Positions 49,420 through 59,608 of a stretch of DNA of 64,000 nt are shown here, one piece after another (the first letter of the stretch is position 1; the number at the start of each line of letters is the position of its first letter). The notes under the pieces are model-generated. The model did not search any database. It saw only the letters and a program-made list of their open reading frames with translations, and was not told the origin of the DNA. This stretch comes from Litchfieldia alkalitelluris (GTDB lineage Bacteria; Bacillota; Bacilli; Bacillales; Bacillaceae_L): NCBI RefSeq assembly GCF_002019645.1, contig NZ_KV917374.1, positions 1,562,696 through 1,626,695 on the forward strand, read 5' to 3'. The position numbers were made by a program, and so were the translations under genes.

Positions 49420-50307
49420 TCATCCTTTTTGATTTTTTCTGTATTCGGTCGGGGAGCACCCGTTAATTTTTTTGAAGATTCTTGAGAAGTAATAGGGGTC
49501 AGCCATTCCTAATGAGTTCGAAATTTCCTTTACTGAATGGTCGGTGAGATCAAGCAGTTGGCCAGCACGCTGAATTTTCATCCGTAAGAAATAGTCAATT
49601 GGAGGAAATCCTGTTTCCTCTTTAAAAAGGTGGGTCAGATGCTGAATGGATAATCCCACAATCTTTGCTAACTCAGACAGTTTGATAGAGCGATTAATAC
49701 TGTCGTTCATGTAATGGATCGCCTTTTCTAGATAGAGCTTTTTTCTTTCTTCTTGTCCGGAACGAATACTTGATAATCCGAGTGAGCTTAATAAGAACTT
49801 CATCGCTTGAGAGGTTTTAATATGATGAAGTTGAGAATAAGGCTTTTCAGAAAGGGAAACAAAGCATTGCTCGAAAAGCTCTGAGAATTGTACATAAGTG
49901 CTTAAAGGTATCTGTAAAAGTCCTTCATTTAATCCAAAGCTCTTGATAAAAGTAATCACCTCTGCACCTTTGAGATGAACCCAATAAATACTCCATGGAT
50001 TTTCCTCATCCGCGCCGTAACAGTGTGGAGTGTCGGCAGGAATGACAATCAGTGTATGACTTTTTAGAAAGTACGTCTTTTCATGATCAAGTTTCACCCA
50101 GCCCTCACCATCAGCACAATAAATGAGAATATGTGTATCACAGCCTTCTATCCGTTCGCGATAATGGTACTTAGCTTTTGGAAAATAGCCAATATCAGTA
50201 ATGAAAAAGGGACTGATTAAAGGATGTTTACTAATTTCTACTATTACATATTCCGGAACTATAAATAGTTTTTCAGATTCAAATCCATCTTGTTTCTGTA
50301 TCAACAT
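49420..50307 (-). CDS. AraC-family transcriptional regulator
   Basis: 295 residues. N-terminal cupin-type ligand domain (ILIYCADGEGWVKLD, TLIVIPADTPHCYGADEENP) and C-terminal AraC HTH pair (GLSIQHLTHLFKEETGFPP and ADPYYFSRIFKKINGCSP). AAGGGTGGGG precedes ATG 50307; GTG 50316 overlaps that site. It is divergent from the DUF5107 gene with about 200 bases between, so it probably controls that gene and the GH35-GH2 genes beyond. Confidence 0.9.
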   Translation of the reverse strand: MLIQKQDGFESEKLFIVPEYVIVEISKHPLISPFFITDIGYFPKAKYHYRERIEGCDTHILIYCADGEGWVKLDHEKTYFLKSHTLIVIPADTPHCYGADEENPWSIYWVHLKGAEVITFIKSFGLNEGLLQIPLSTYVQFSELFEQCFVSLSEKPYSQLHHIKTSQAMKFLLSSLGLSSIRSGQEERKKLYLEKAIHYMNDSINRSIKLSELAKIVGLSIQHLTHLFKEETGFPPIDYFLRMKIQRAGQLLDLTDHSVKEISNSLGMADPYYFSRIFKKINGCSPTEYRKNQKG

Positions 50308-50449
50308 CTTCCCCACCCTTACTTATAAAATCCTATCACTAGAAAAAGAAAATGATGTATGTTACTAGCTTGAGTATTAGTAGAACTAATAATAATTGTA
50401 AATTGGAATCCGAATATAGTCCATTATAAACCGAATTTGATTTATTGTT

Positions 50450-50463
50450 TGAAAGCGTTTGTA
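50450..50463 (+). promoter_or_regulatory. Near-match cre site before the DUF5107 gene
   Basis: TGAAAGCGTTTGTA keeps the TGAAAGCG half of a cre site but has T in place of the conserved C near the end. It lies about 45 bases before the start codon. Confidence 0.4.
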
Positions 50464-50505
50464 ACGATAAAGTATAAATAGAAATAAGGTGAGGAGTGAC
50501 GTTTG

Positions 50506-53500
50506 ATGGAAAAGAATCACCATACGACCCGTATCTGGGAAGAAAAGCGACAGATCCCAACATATGGTGTTGGAGAGCCAAATAAGAATCCGATGTTCCT
50601 TGATAAGAGAGTATACCAAGGAAGCTCTGGAAAGGTATATCCACTCCCTGTCATTGATAAAATCAACGATGAAAAGAAACTAGTAAGTTATCAGTTAGTG
50701 ATTATGGAGAATGAATATATTCGGATTGAGGTGATGCCCGAAATCGGTGGCAGAATTTATCGTGCACTCGATAAAACCAATAACTATGATTTTGTCTATT
50801 ATAATCGAGTCATTAAGCCAGCGCTGGTTGGATTAGCTGGTCCATGGATATCTGGCGGGATTGAATTTAACTGGCCACAGCATCATCGCCCAAATACGTT
50901 TGGCCCTGTTGAATATCAACAGTCTGAAAATCCGGACGGTAGTGTAACCGTTTGGGTAAGTGAAATTGATAGAATGTATGGTACGAAGGTAACTGCTGGA
51001 TTTACTTTACATCCGGGAAAGGCGTATCTAGAGATTTCTGCTCAACTATATAATAGAACTCCTGAACCTCAAACATTTCTTTGGTGGGCTAATCCAGCGG
51101 TGGCAGTCAACGATGATACTCAATCGGTTTTTCCGCCCGACGTCCATGCTGTTCTTGACCACGGGAAACGCGATGTATCTAAGTTTCCAATTGCAACTGG
51201 AACGTATTATAAAATGGATTATTCAGAAGGTGTAGATATATCACGGTATAAAAATATCCCTGTTCCAACATCATATATGGCTTACAAATCTAAGTATGAT
51301 TTTGTGGGAGGGTATGATCATGGAGTGAAAGCCGGGCTGTTACACGTTGCAAATCATCATATTTCTCCGGGGAAAAAGCAGTGGACTTGGGGAAATGGTG
51401 AATTTGGTCAAGCCTGGGATCGTCATTTAACTGATGAGGATGGACCATATATCGAACTAATGACTGGTGTTTATACCGATAATCAACCGGATTTCTCATG
51501 GCTTCACCCTTATGAAGAGAAAACATTTAAACAATATTTTATGCCATACAAGGACATCGGTATCGTGAAAAATGCTTCAGTTGATGCTGCTGTTAATTTA
51601 GAAGTTGATGAAGTGTTAAAAAAAGCAAAGGTGTTTGTTTATGCAACATCTGCTTTTGAAGCAGCCGTGATTGAGTTAAAAGATAGCAGTAAGACATATC
51701 TAATTGAAACGACAACATTGTCACCCAATCATACATTTGAAACTGAGTTACCGATAGAGATAACAGAAGACCAAGTACATGATCTCATTTTATCGGTAAA
51801 AGATAACAAAGGGCGTCTATTAATCTCTTATCAGCCTGAAAAGCAAGAAATAGAAGAAATGCCAGAACCAGCAAAACCACTTCCAGCTCCTGGTGAATTA
51901 AGAACAACAGAAGAACTATATCTTGCAGGACTTCACTTAGAGCAATATCGTCATGCAACGTTTGAGCCAGATGGCTATTATATTGAGGGACTAAAGCGGG
52001 ACCCGAGGGATATTCGAAACAATGTAGCATACGGTAGATTGCTCTTACGTCGGGGACTATTCAAAGAAAGCGAAGCTTATTTTCGTAAGGCGATTGCTTC
52101 GTTAACATGGCGAAATCCAAATCCATCTGATTCTGAGACTTACTATCAGCTAGGGTTATCACTTAAGCTACAAGGAAAACTGGATGAAGCATTTACTAGC
52201 TTCTATAAAGCGGTTTGGTCTTCAGGTTGGCAGGATAGTAGCTATTTTGCGCTCGCACAAATTGCTTGTGAAAAAGGAGCATTTGAAGAGGCATTGGATC
52301 TTATTGAAAAATCACTAAATCGAAATACAGGGAATTATAAAGCACGTCATTTAAAAACCGCCTTATTACGAAAATGTCAGTTCTTAAACGAAGCAAAAAC
52401 CTTTGCGGAAGAGACGATTGCTCTAGATATTGCAGATTTTGGTGCTTATAACGAGTTATATCTTGTTTTACTAGAGCAGGGGGAAATGGAAAGGGCAGAG
52501 AATTTATTACGTGAGCTACAAGTTTTAATGCGTGGCGATGTTCAAAACCATTTATACGTAGCCGCGGATTACGCAGAGTGTGGACTTTTTGAGGAAGCGA
52601 TACAAGTGCTCAAACGAGTTTTACCAAAAGATGATAAAACCGTGTATCCAATCGTACATTATACTTTAGCTTATTTATATAACAAGCTAAATCAGTCCAC
52701 TGACTTCAAGATCCAAGTGGAAAAGGGAAATGCTGCAGCTTCTGATTACTGTTTTCCCAATTCATTATTTGAACTGATTGTGTTAGAGCATGTGATTACG
52801 ACGAGACCACAAGATGATAAGGCACATTATTATTTAGGTAATCTTTTATTTGATAAAAAAAGGCAGATGGATGCGATTAAGCATTGGGAAACGTCAAGGA
52901 CGATTAATCCTCGGTTCCCAACAGTACATCGGAACTTGACGTTAGCTTATTTCAATGTGCTACATGATGCAGAAAAGGCCCTAGCATCTCTTGAAACCGC
53001 TTTTACTTATGATAAAAATGATGCGCGCGTATTGTTTGAGTTAGACCAACTATACAAAAAACTTAGCCTCTCACCAGAAAAACGCCTGAAGTTGATGCAA
53101 TTACACATGAATTTGGTAGAAGAACGAGATGACTTATTCCTTGAATATGTAACTCTATTAAATACTCTTGGGCAATATGAAAACTCGATTGAATTACTGT
53201 CAGGACGGCATTTTCACCCTTGGGAAGGTGGCGAAGGGAAAGTAACAGGTCAATATGTGTTATCACATGTTGAACTTGGTAAAGTATATATTTTAGAGAA
53301 AAACTATGGTGCAGCAATTGAAGTTTTAAAGAAGGCACTTGTTTATCCGCATAACCTTGGAGAAGGGAAGTTAACAGGGGCGCAGGAAAATAATATCTAT
53401 TATTTTTTAGGTTGTGCTTATGAAGGGCTAAAACAAACTGAGCAATCGGCGGAGTGTTTTACATTGGCATCCCAAGGCCTAGATGAACCAACAAGTGCTA

Positions 53501-53901
53501 TGTATTACAATGATCAGCCGCCTGAAATGATTTTTTATCAAGGTCTAGCTTGGCTCAAGTTGAAAAATGAGAAAGAAGCCAAACGGAGATTTAATAAGCT
53601 AATCGATTATGCTGAAAAACATATTTTTGATTCTGTCATCATTGATTATTTTGCTGTTTCACTACCAGATTTTCTAGTCTTTGAAGAAGACCTTAATAAA
53701 AGAAATAGAATTCATTGTCTATTTATGAAAGGTCTCGGATTACTAGGGCTAGATAGGGCGAACAATGCTTTAGAGCACTTTCAACAAGTGCTACAGCTCG
53801 ACCCACATCACCAGGGAGCGAAAATTCACCAATCTGGGTTTGATCACGATTCTGATTTTAGTTTAGGAAGAAAAGATGCCACTCTACTTAGTTCAGAGTA
53901 G
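50506..53901 (+). CDS. DUF5107 and TPR-repeat protein
   Basis: 1131 residues, cytoplasmic. The first ~380 form a DUF5107 domain with a mutarotase-like look (VMPEIGGRIYRALDKTNNYDF, GPWISGGIEFNWPQHHRPN, HLTDEDGPYIELMTGVYTDN). About 700 residues of TPR-type helical repeats follow (ETYYQLGLSLKLQGKLDEAF, AHYYLGNLLFDKKRQMDAI). GAGGAG precedes ATG 50506. The family occurs in glycan loci but its reaction is not established to my knowledge. An enzyme or binding protein for galactose- or arabinose-containing oligosaccharides is a guess. It is divergent from an AraC regulator. Confidence 0.82.
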   Translation: MEKNHHTTRIWEEKRQIPTYGVGEPNKNPMFLDKRVYQGSSGKVYPLPVIDKINDEKKLVSYQLVIMENEYIRIEVMPEIGGRIYRALDKTNNYDFVYYNRVIKPALVGLAGPWISGGIEFNWPQHHRPNTFGPVEYQQSENPDGSVTVWVSEIDRMYGTKVTAGFTLHPGKAYLEISAQLYNRTPEPQTFLWWANPAVAVNDDTQSVFPPDVHAVLDHGKRDVSKFPIATGTYYKMDYSEGVDISRYKNIPVPTSYMAYKSKYDFVGGYDHGVKAGLLHVANHHISPGKKQWTWGNGEFGQAWDRHLTDEDGPYIELMTGVYTDNQPDFSWLHPYEEKTFKQYFMPYKDIGIVKNASVDAAVNLEVDEVLKKAKVFVYATSAFEAAVIELKDSSKTYLIETTTLSPNHTFETELPIEITEDQVHDLILSVKDNKGRLLISYQPEKQEIEEMPEPAKPLPAPGELRTTEELYLAGLHLEQYRHATFEPDGYYIEGLKRDPRDIRNNVAYGRLLLRRGLFKESEAYFRKAIASLTWRNPNPSDSETYYQLGLSLKLQGKLDEAFTSFYKAVWSSGWQDSSYFALAQIACEKGAFEEALDLIEKSLNRNTGNYKARHLKTALLRKCQFLNEAKTFAEETIALDIADFGAYNELYLVLLEQGEMERAENLLRELQVLMRGDVQNHLYVAADYAECGLFEEAIQVLKRVLPKDDKTVYPIVHYTLAYLYNKLNQSTDFKIQVEKGNAAASDYCFPNSLFELIVLEHVITTRPQDDKAHYYLGNLLFDKKRQMDAIKHWETSRTINPRFPTVHRNLTLAYFNVLHDAEKALASLETAFTYDKNDARVLFELDQLYKKLSLSPEKRLKLMQLHMNLVEERDDLFLEYVTLLNTLGQYENSIELLSGRHFHPWEGGEGKVTGQYVLSHVELGKVYILEKNYGAAIEVLKKALVYPHNLGEGKLTGAQENNIYYFLGCAYEGLKQTEQSAECFTLASQGLDEPTSAMYYNDQPPEMIFYQGLAWLKLKNEKEAKRRFNKLIDYAEKHIFDSVIIDYFAVSLPDFLVFEEDLNKRNRIHCLFMKGLGLLGLDRANNALEHFQQVLQLDPHHQGAKIHQSGFDHDSDFSLGRKDATLLSSE

Positions 53902-53959
53902 ACCTCCATGCTAATTCAATTTGCACCATGGTATATGAAATTAGTGTGCTTACTAAGTG

Positions 53960-54097
53960 TGGAATGAGCGGAGAGCCACCTGAGCTCCTGCGGGATCTAG
54001 CGGTCTCGTGAGACCCCGCAGGAGCTCAGGAGAGCGACGAGGAGGATCACGGACCGCCCCGGGGAAAGCAGGTGGATCGCAGCTCATGGAACTCCTC
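53960..54097 (+). repeat. GC-rich dispersed repeat, copy D
   Basis: GGAATGAGCGGAGAGCCACC to GGATCGCAGCTCATGGAA. The internal inverted repeat GAGCTCCTGCGGG / CCCGCAGGAGCTC is 13 bp and perfect, so it folds strongly. Lies between the DUF5107 and GH35 genes. Confidence 0.85.
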
Positions 54098-54127
54098 TTA
54101 CTAAGTTATTTTCAGGAAAGATTTAAA

Positions 54128-54167
54128 AGACTTTTCAAAAGCAACAATGTTTACGAAAATAGCCTTT
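54128..54167 (+). repeat. Short dispersed repeat in the GH35 leader
   Basis: GACTTTTCAAAAGCAACA and TTTACGAAAATAGCCTTT; relatives at 31925 and 32946. Ends just before the ribosome site of the GH35 gene. Confidence 0.6.
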
Positions 54168-54186
54168 AATAAGGAAGGAAACCTTT

Positions 54187-56540
54187 ATGAGAGAGTATAG
54201 TATTGAGGTCAACGATCCTAAAAAAGAGATATACCCACTTGTTACAAAGCTGGGGGGAGCTAATAGCTTTGGAGAGAGCTATAGCTTTACAAATTATTAT
54301 CTCGAAAAAGATGGCCAGCCTTACTTCGGGATAAGTGGTGAGTTTCATTATAGTAGATATCACTGTGAAGATTGGGAAGATGAAATTATTAAAATGAAAA
54401 TGTGTGGTATAACGATCATCCCAACCTACGTATTTTGGAATCATCATGAGGAGGAACAAGGAATTTTTGATTGGGAAGCTAATAAAGACATTCGTCGATT
54501 TGTTGAGTTATGTGGAAAACACTGTCTCGGCGTTATTTTAAGAATTGGTCCTTTTGCACATGGGGAAGTAAGAAATGGTGGTACCCAGACTGGCTATTTG
54601 GTAGACCATTTGATCTTCGGTCCAATGATGAGGAGTACTTAACTTATGTGAATCGATTTTATCAGGAAATCGGAAATCAAGTACAAGGGCTCTCGTTTAA
54701 GGACGGTGGTCCGATTATTGGAACACAAATTGAAAATGAATATGAACATGCAGGTGCACCATGGGAAATTACAACAGGCACTAGTAGTGAATGGGTTGCA
54801 GCAGGAAGAGATGGAGACGCCCATATGATCAAATTAAAGCAGTTAGCCATTGAAGCTGGAATTGAAACGCCAATTTATACTGGTACTGGATGGGGAGGAG
54901 CATCAGCTCCAGTTGATGAAGTGCTCCCATTATGGGGAGGATACGCGTTTTGGCCGTGGATTTTCTATGGAGATGTAAAGAAACACCCTGCAACACCTGA
55001 ATTTATCTTTAGAGACTATCATAATGACCAACTAGAAAACTACGGGTTTTCACCCACTTATCGTCCAGAAAGTCTCCCGTTTGCTTGTTGTGAAATGGGA
55101 GGGGGGATGACAGTCTTTTATAACTACCGTTTCAAGCTACCGTATGAAAGTGTCGATGCTATGGCGGAAATGAAGGTAGCAGGTGGGTGCAACTTTGTTG
55201 GTTACTATGTTTTTCATGGTGGTTCAAATCCTAAGGGGAAGAGAACTTCATTTTTGAATGAACATGCTACACCTAAAATATCGTACGACTACCAAGCACC
55301 AATTGGAGAGTTCGGACAAATTAGAGATTCTTATAAAAGGTTAAAACGTCAACACTATTTTTATAAAACAGTTGAGAAGGAATTTTGCAAAACAAAAACA
55401 ATTCTGCCATATGATACACGTGAAATGGATCCGTATGAGATTGAGACATTAAGATATGCTGTTCGGGCAGACGGAAATTCTGGTTTTGTTTTTATAAATA
55501 ATTATCAAGATCATGTTGAAACAAAGAACCAAGAAGACTTTGCGATTACAGTTAAGCTTGCAACTGAAAACATACGACTTCCTAAAAACGAAAGCATATC
55601 GTTAGCAAAGGATGAGTGTTGTATTTTGCCATTCAACTTTGATTTACAAGGAGTAACTTTAAAATATTCAACCACACAATTTTTAACAAGGATTGAACAT
55701 GAAGGTGAAACAACTTTCTTCTTCTTTATTCCTAAGGGAATCGAGGGTGGTGAATATCTTCTTGAGGGGCATGAGATTCAAGAAGTGTTGGTTGATAAAG
55801 GTAAAGGAACCATTCTATCAGATGGCAATACCTTGGTCCAAGTGAGTAGTCAAGACAGTAGTTTAATTGAACTCACCTTGAAGACTGGAAATAAGCTTCG
55901 TATTTGTACCCTAACTAATGAGCAAAGCTTACAATTTTGGAAGTTCTCATTTAGAGGAAAAGAGCAAATCTTTCTTACAGATGCGACTGTTCTTGTTGAT
56001 GATAATAAAATTAGGCTGGAATGCGAAGGTCATGAGGCTATTCAATTGAAAGTATATCCCGGGTTCAATGATGCGATGACGATAGCTGGAGAAGAAATAA
56101 CTTGTAAAAATGATGGGATTTTTAAGGAGTTTAAGAAAAAGGTCGTAAGGAAGGAACCAGTTTTGGACGTGAAAATGGTTAACTCGAATAAAGCAATCAT
56201 TCAGTGTCAGTCCGAAGTTTTTAAAGGGGGAAAAGAACTCCTACTTCAGATTGACTATGTTGGTGACATTGGTTATGCGTTTATCGATGGCGAGCTTATT
56301 CATGATAATTTTAGCAATAATCACACATGGGAAATTGGTTTAAAACAGCATCAGCAAGAGCTTTTAGAAAAAGGAATGTATATTTATATCTCCCCGTTAA
56401 AAGAAGGGAGTTTTGTCAAAAGTGATTCACCGATGGCTGCAAGAGCCGAGGTTATCAATAAGCAAATCGCAGAAATTAAATCCATTAAAGCTAAATTGAT
56501 TCGTGAGTTTGAATTAGTGATAGAGGAGGAACCCGTATGA
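54187..56540 (+). pseudogene. Beta-galactosidase GH35, frameshifted
   Basis: Two overlapping frames together encode one GH35 protein of about 784 residues. The first (54187-54642) runs to RIGPFAHGEVRNGG and then leaves the family pattern; the second continues with YPDWLFGRPFDLRSNDEEYL, the acid/base IIGTQIENEYEH and nucleophile FACCEMGGG. The break is near 54577-54584 (GGTGGTACCCAG): one base appears to be missing, for example a T that would give Gly-Gly-Tyr-Pro. No slippery heptamer is seen there. It would have removed terminal galactose. It is coupled to the following GH2 gene by an ATGA overlap. A sequencing error remains possible. Confidence 0.85.
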
Positions 56541-59344
56541 CTAATACGCTAGAAGTAATAACAAGACAGAAGCTTTCTTTAGATGGTGAATGGTCTTTTA
56601 CGTTAGACCCCGAAAAAAAGTATAAAGTTGACGAGATTATTAGTGCTTCATCTCTAGCGAAGATAAACGTTCCAGGATCATGGGAAGAGCAAGGATTTGG
56701 AAAGCCTTCAAAACATAATCCAATTGGAGCGTGGAAAAAGCTCCGCGAATATGAAGGCACTGCCTGGTATGTAAAGGACGTGTTTATCTCAAAAGAGATG
56801 AAAGACCAATCTCTAAAACTAGTCATTTCTGGAGTGCGTTGGATGACTAAGGTATGGATTAATGGTCGATTTGTCGGAGAAGGGGAAAGTCTTTTAAGTG
56901 ATCATGTACTAGAAGTCTCAGATTTTACGAAGGTAGGAGAGAGTAATCAATTTGTCATTTGTGTCAATAATGAAATGAACTATCCTCTCCATGATAGCCA
57001 TATCCACTCATACCATACCGCTACAAATTGGGGTGGGATAACTGGTGGAGTATATTTGGAGGCAATGCCAGAGATAAGTATTCACGATGTGAAAATGTAT
57101 CCAAGACTAGAGAATCGATACATAGACTTAGAAGTTCATCTCAAGAACAGCCATCTGCTTGATAAAGATAGTGATCTCTCTGTTCAAGTATTCTCAAAGA
57201 ATCAAAAGCTTGTTTGTGATATCACGTCTCCTATCGAAGACGATCAAATTCATATGAACATTCCTCTTTGGGATGATGTGATTTATTGGGATGATCAAAA
57301 CCCATATCTTTATCAATTGAGCGCTTCAATCATTAGATCAAAAACAGAAATGATTGATCAACAAGTTCGCACGTTAGGGATAAGAGAGATCAAAGCAGAA
57401 GGCAAGCAGCTTCTTTTAAATAATGAACCAAAATTTCTAAGAGGGTATGTTGATTGTTGTATCTTCCCACAAACAGGATATCCAAGCTGGAATAAGCAAG
57501 ACTATGTGAGTCAATTTAAAACGGTTAAAAGCTATGGCTTTAATCATGTTAGGCTACATGGTTGGACACCCCCCAAGCCGTTTTGGGAGGCGGCAGATGA
57601 GGAAGGGATGCTAGTTCAAACCGAATTACCTCATTGGTCAAACCTATACCATCATCGAGAAGTTGAACCTGAAAAAGATGTTCATGAATTTTTAACGCGA
57701 GAATTGTATCGTGCGATTGAATCGCTGAACGAGCATCCTTCATTTGTTTTACTAGCTCTTGGTAATGAATTAGTTGGTCCTCAAGGTCATGAAGCATTGA
57801 ATAAACAGGTTGAGCTATGTAGATCTCTCGACTCTACAAGATTATACACAGATAATACGGGATTTGGGCGTCTACCGGCTCATGACCGTGAAGGCGACTT
57901 TTTTATCCCATCACTAAATGCTCATCCACCGCTAACAAATAATTATGCTGGTACACCTAATACTTCTGAGGACTATAACGTTGTAACTATGCAGTCTGAT
58001 AAACCAATTCTTGCACATGAGCATGGTCAGTTCACGATGTATGTTCGCCCGCAAGAAGCAGAAAAGTATACAGGTATTTTACGTCCACATTGGTTAAACA
58101 CAACAATGGCAACATTAGAGAAAAAAGGCCAGCTTAGTCGGATTGATGAATATATTGAAGCATCTGGAACACTGCAAGCAAGAGCATATAAGGAAAACAT
58201 CGAAAGAGCACGGAGAACTTCAGGTTTAGCAGGAATTCAGCTACTAGACATTCGTGATTTTCCAGGTCAAGGTCACGCAACTACGGGAATTTTAGATGCG
58301 TTTTGGGATAATAAAGGGACGATCACGCCTGAAAAATTCCGAGCCTTCAATGATGAAGTTGTCATTCTCATGAGATCAATGAATCGAACACACTATGCAG
58401 GGGAAAAACTGCGGGTAACGGTCGATGTATCAAATTTCAGTAATGATTTTTTCAAAGAAAGCGAATTAATCTGGGAGCTAAAAGCCAATCAACAACTTCT
58501 AAAATCAGGTATCATCACAGTTTCTGAAATCATACCTGGCACTGTCAGCTCGCTAGCCATTTTAGAAGTCGAAACACCATCTAACGTAAGTGAGTCACTC
58601 AATTTGTCGGTAAAACTTGTTGGGACTAAGAGAGTCATTGAAAACGACTGGGAATTTTGGACTTATAAGAGGCCGACACTTCATAAGGATGCGAGTAGGA
58701 TCTGGTCGGATGTCCCAGTATTGAAAAATAGCCTTTATGGAGCAAAATATCAAGGGAAAATAGGGTTTCAAGGTTTTAGTTATAAAGAGGAAAAGAATAT
58801 CGATCTGGCTATTTCAGACCATTTATCAACCGAGCTTTTACAATTCCTGCTAGATGGTGGGAAGGCTTGGATTATAGCCGAGGAAGGAAATCAATTTGAT
58901 GAAGTAAAAACTAGATTTCTACCAATCTTTTGGAATTATATCTGGTTCCCGGCACAAATCGGCACAACCATGGGGATGATTATTCATGATCATCCATCAC
59001 TAAAGAATTTTCCGCATGATGGACGTTCAAATTGGAATTGGTTTTATTTGGTTGACAGAGCAACTGCAATGAATCTCGAAACAGTTCCACAAGTCAAACC
59101 AATTGTCGAAGTGATTGATAACCATAACCGTGGAAAGCACTTAGCCTACTCATTCGAAACAAAAGTGGGAGAAGGAAGTCTTTATGTTACAACGTTTAAT
59201 ATCTTAAACAATCTAAAACGCCCTGAGGTCGAGTTTCTTCTACATGATACCACCCACTACCTGTTAAGTGACGAATTCAATCCAACGTCAAACCTGACCG
59301 TTGGTGAGTTGTTGGGGTTGTTTAAGTTGAAAGGTAAATGGTAG
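56537..59344 (+). CDS. Glycoside hydrolase family 2 (beta-galactosidase-type)
   Basis: 935 residues, no signal peptide. It has a sugar-binding jelly-roll (SLDGEWSFTLDP, NVPGSWEEQGFG), an Ig-like domain, and a TIM barrel with RGYVDCCIFPQTGYPSW, the acid/base Glu in LALGNELVGPQGHE and the nucleophile Glu in ILAHEHGQFTMY. A long C-terminal region follows. The exact specificity is open: galactosidase, arabinopyranosidase or glucuronidase are all possible in GH2. It overlaps the end of the GH35 frame by four bases and is probably the last gene of that operon. Confidence 0.87.
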   Translation: MTNTLEVITRQKLSLDGEWSFTLDPEKKYKVDEIISASSLAKINVPGSWEEQGFGKPSKHNPIGAWKKLREYEGTAWYVKDVFISKEMKDQSLKLVISGVRWMTKVWINGRFVGEGESLLSDHVLEVSDFTKVGESNQFVICVNNEMNYPLHDSHIHSYHTATNWGGITGGVYLEAMPEISIHDVKMYPRLENRYIDLEVHLKNSHLLDKDSDLSVQVFSKNQKLVCDITSPIEDDQIHMNIPLWDDVIYWDDQNPYLYQLSASIIRSKTEMIDQQVRTLGIREIKAEGKQLLLNNEPKFLRGYVDCCIFPQTGYPSWNKQDYVSQFKTVKSYGFNHVRLHGWTPPKPFWEAADEEGMLVQTELPHWSNLYHHREVEPEKDVHEFLTRELYRAIESLNEHPSFVLLALGNELVGPQGHEALNKQVELCRSLDSTRLYTDNTGFGRLPAHDREGDFFIPSLNAHPPLTNNYAGTPNTSEDYNVVTMQSDKPILAHEHGQFTMYVRPQEAEKYTGILRPHWLNTTMATLEKKGQLSRIDEYIEASGTLQARAYKENIERARRTSGLAGIQLLDIRDFPGQGHATTGILDAFWDNKGTITPEKFRAFNDEVVILMRSMNRTHYAGEKLRVTVDVSNFSNDFFKESELIWELKANQQLLKSGIITVSEIIPGTVSSLAILEVETPSNVSESLNLSVKLVGTKRVIENDWEFWTYKRPTLHKDASRIWSDVPVLKNSLYGAKYQGKIGFQGFSYKEEKNIDLAISDHLSTELLQFLLDGGKAWIIAEEGNQFDEVKTRFLPIFWNYIWFPAQIGTTMGMIIHDHPSLKNFPHDGRSNWNWFYLVDRATAMNLETVPQVKPIVEVIDNHNRGKHLAYSFETKVGEGSLYVTTFNILNNLKRPEVEFLLHDTTHYLLSDEFNPTSNLTVGELLGLFKLKGKW

Positions 59345-59360
59345 AAGCAAGGGCGCAGGG

Positions 59361-59388
59361 GGAGCACGGGGACGGTTCTCATGCTTCC
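59361..59388 (+). repeat. Palindromic repeat after the GH2 gene
   Basis: GGAGCACGGGGACGGTTCTC forward element, ending ATGCTTCC. A partial GAAGCAAGGGCGCAGGGG lies just before it. Confidence 0.85.
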
Positions 59389-59403
59389 TTTATAAACTCA
59401 TTG

Positions 59404-59432
59404 GAAAGCGTGAACACTCTTCACGCTTTTTT
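59404..59432 (+). terminator. Rho-independent terminator
   Basis: AAAGCGTGAA / TTCACGCTTT stem with a five-base loop followed by TTTTTT. Ends the GH35-GH2 transcript. Confidence 0.9.
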
Positions 59433-59566
59433 GCATGTTGTAGAAATGAGATAGTAGATTATAATATTAGCTAGATAATAGTTTTGGCTGTTCGTTTATT
59501 TATGTTTAGAACTTTTAGCACTAATACTTATAGCGCAATATGGATAGAGTTTTGCCTCGATAATAC

Positions 59567-59594
59567 GAAGCGCGAGAACCGTCCCACTGCTTCT
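59567..59594 (-). repeat. Palindromic repeat in the leader of the SEC-C gene
   Basis: GAAGCGCGAGAACCGTCCCA element ending TGCTTCT, directly followed by the AAAGGAG ribosome site. Confidence 0.85.
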
Positions 59595-59608
59595 AAAGGA
59601 GATTTAAT

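Noticed and set aside
54577-54645. Programmed -1 frameshift in GH35
   Set aside because: No slippery heptamer or downstream stem was seen at the junction, and GH35 genes are not known for recoding; an indel is simpler.
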